Assembly: GCA_905480055.1 (NCBI GenBank)
Contig: CAJQOW010000077.1
Location: forward strand, 1 to 5,984
DNA from: an uncultured Acidimicrobiia bacterium
Lineage (GTDB): Bacteria > Actinomycetota > Acidimicrobiia > UBA5794
DNA length: 5,984 bases
Direction: 5' to 3'
The first letter of the stretch is position 1, and the number at the start of each line of letters is the position of its first letter. A program made the translations under genes and the position numbers. The notes under the pieces are model-generated. The model was not told where the DNA came from and ran no database searches. It worked only from the letters and a program-made list of their open reading frames with translations. Positions 5,394-5,984 of this stretch are shown here, piece after piece.

Positions 5394-5984
5394 TCAGGCG
5401 AGGCGGAATGCCACCACGCCTCCGGGACCGGACTCCGCCCAGATCTCGCCTCCGAGCGCATCGACGAAGCCCTTGGCGATGGCGAGTCCGAGACCAGCCC
5501 CACCGGTTGCACGGGTGCGGGAGCGGTCGGATCTGGTGAACGAGTCGAAGGCAGAGTCAACGAAGTCAGCTGGGAACCCGTCCCCTTCGTCCCGCACGGT
5601 CACGGTTGCACCGCCGTCGCTCGCCACGGTGACCGTGACCCGACTGCCAGTGGGCGCATGCCGGATAGCGTTGTCCAGGAGGTTGCGGATGACCCTCCCG
5701 ACCGCCTCCGGTTCGGTGGTGACGACGACCCGCGTCGGTGAACTCAGTGAGAGTTCGACGCCGTGTTTGAGGGCTACAGGCGTCAGTACCTCGATCGCCT
5801 CGTCTGCAAGATCGGTGAGGTCGGTTGCGGTCTGGTCGAGCTTCAGGTCACCCGCTTCGATTCGGGAAAGAAGGAAGAGGTCATCGACCAGCGAGTTGAG
5901 CGCCACGATGTCTCGTTCGAGTGAGCCGTAGAACCGATCGGTGTCGCTCGCTACGCCGTCACGAAGAGCCTCGACGGCGGCCTG
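5394..5984 (-). CDS. Sensor histidine kinase, C-terminal part (HisKA end plus HATPase_c; 5' end outside window)
   Basis: The frame is open to the right edge, giving 196 visible residues ending in TGA at 5394. A GTG at 5906 could look like a start, but codons upstream of it (QAAVEALRDG at the edge, then SLERDI) continue the dimerisation helix of a HisKA domain, so the gene runs on outside the window. The phospho-accepting histidine box must lie just beyond the edge. Residues about 15-45 are the second HisKA helix, ending in LVDDLFLLSRIEAGDL. The ATP-binding domain follows: N box NLLDNAIRHAP (N101, N105), G1 box DEGDG (D132, G134, G136), F-box-like AFDSFTRSD (145-153) and G2 box GGAGLGLAIA (161-170). 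All key ATP-binding residues are present, so the visible half looks intact. It would autophosphorylate and pass phosphate to a response regulator, probably encoded further right. The signal is unknown. Confidence 0.93.
   Translation of the reverse strand, partial: QAAVEALRDGVASDTDRFYGSLERDIVALNSLVDDLFLLSRIEAGDLKLDQTATDLTDLADEAIEVLTPVALKHGVELSLSSPTRVVVTTEPEAVGRVIRNLLDNAIRHAPTGSRVTVTVASDGGATVTVRDEGDGFPADFVDSAFDSFTRSDRSRTRATGGAGLGLAIAKGFVDALGGEIWAESGPGGVVAFRLA

Noticed and set aside
5595..5637. 9-bp inverted repeat CACGGTCAC / GTGACCGTG inside the kinase gene
   Set aside because: Both arms encode similar TVTV beta strands on either side of a turn in the ATPase domain, so codon choice explains the match.
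4494..5741. A long plus-strand open frame overlapping the EamA gene and the kinase in another frame
   Set aside because: It is arginine- and proline-rich, has no domain motif, and crosses two clearly recognisable genes on opposite strands. It is a by-product of high G+C.
5904..5906. GTG as the start of a short, stand-alone ATPase-domain protein
   Set aside because: The frame continues upstream to the window edge with residues typical of the HisKA dimerisation helix, so the gene is a cut full-length kinase.

Overview
The window is G+C-rich, densely packed bacterial DNA. It looks like a chromosome segment of a high-GC actinobacterium. A marine or freshwater Acidimicrobiia-type lineage is my best guess, from the secreted VLAND-repeat protein, the codon use and the TAnnnT-type leaderless promoters; no marker gene here proves it. 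Six protein genes fill almost everything. No RNA gene, insertion sequence, CRISPR array, phage gene or origin was seen, and no stretch longer than about 62 bases lacks a gene.

Layout: (1) From the left edge to 1126 (+) lies the C-terminal part of a large secreted or surface protein, with two cadherin/Ig-like repeats of the VLAND (tandem-95) type followed by a beta-rich C-terminal domain. (2) From 4495 down to 1141 (-) lie three co-directional membrane transporter genes: an FHS-like MFS carrier, an EamA/DMT-type carrier and a second MFS carrier. They are separated by only 45 and 40 nt. (3) From 4558 to 5385 (+) a second EamA/DMT carrier, clearly a paralogue of the first, is transcribed divergently from the MFS gene across a 62-nt region that holds a perfect 9-bp inverted repeat. 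(4) From the right edge down to 5394 (-) lies the C-terminal half of a sensor histidine kinase, cut by the window end.

How they fit: four consecutive carriers from two superfamilies, with no enzyme between them, suggest a transport or efflux block, but no substrate can be read from the sequence. The two EamA genes and the distal MFS gene have a TAnnnT hexamer 6-9 nt before the ATG and no convincing Shine-Dalgarno. This suggests leaderless transcripts and means the three minus-strand genes need not be a single operon. The FHS-like MFS gene differs: it has a purine-rich ribosome-binding site in the loop of the inverted repeat. The most testable items are this inverted repeat and the leaderless promoters. 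I found no convincing novel multi-gene system; the gene content is otherwise ordinary.
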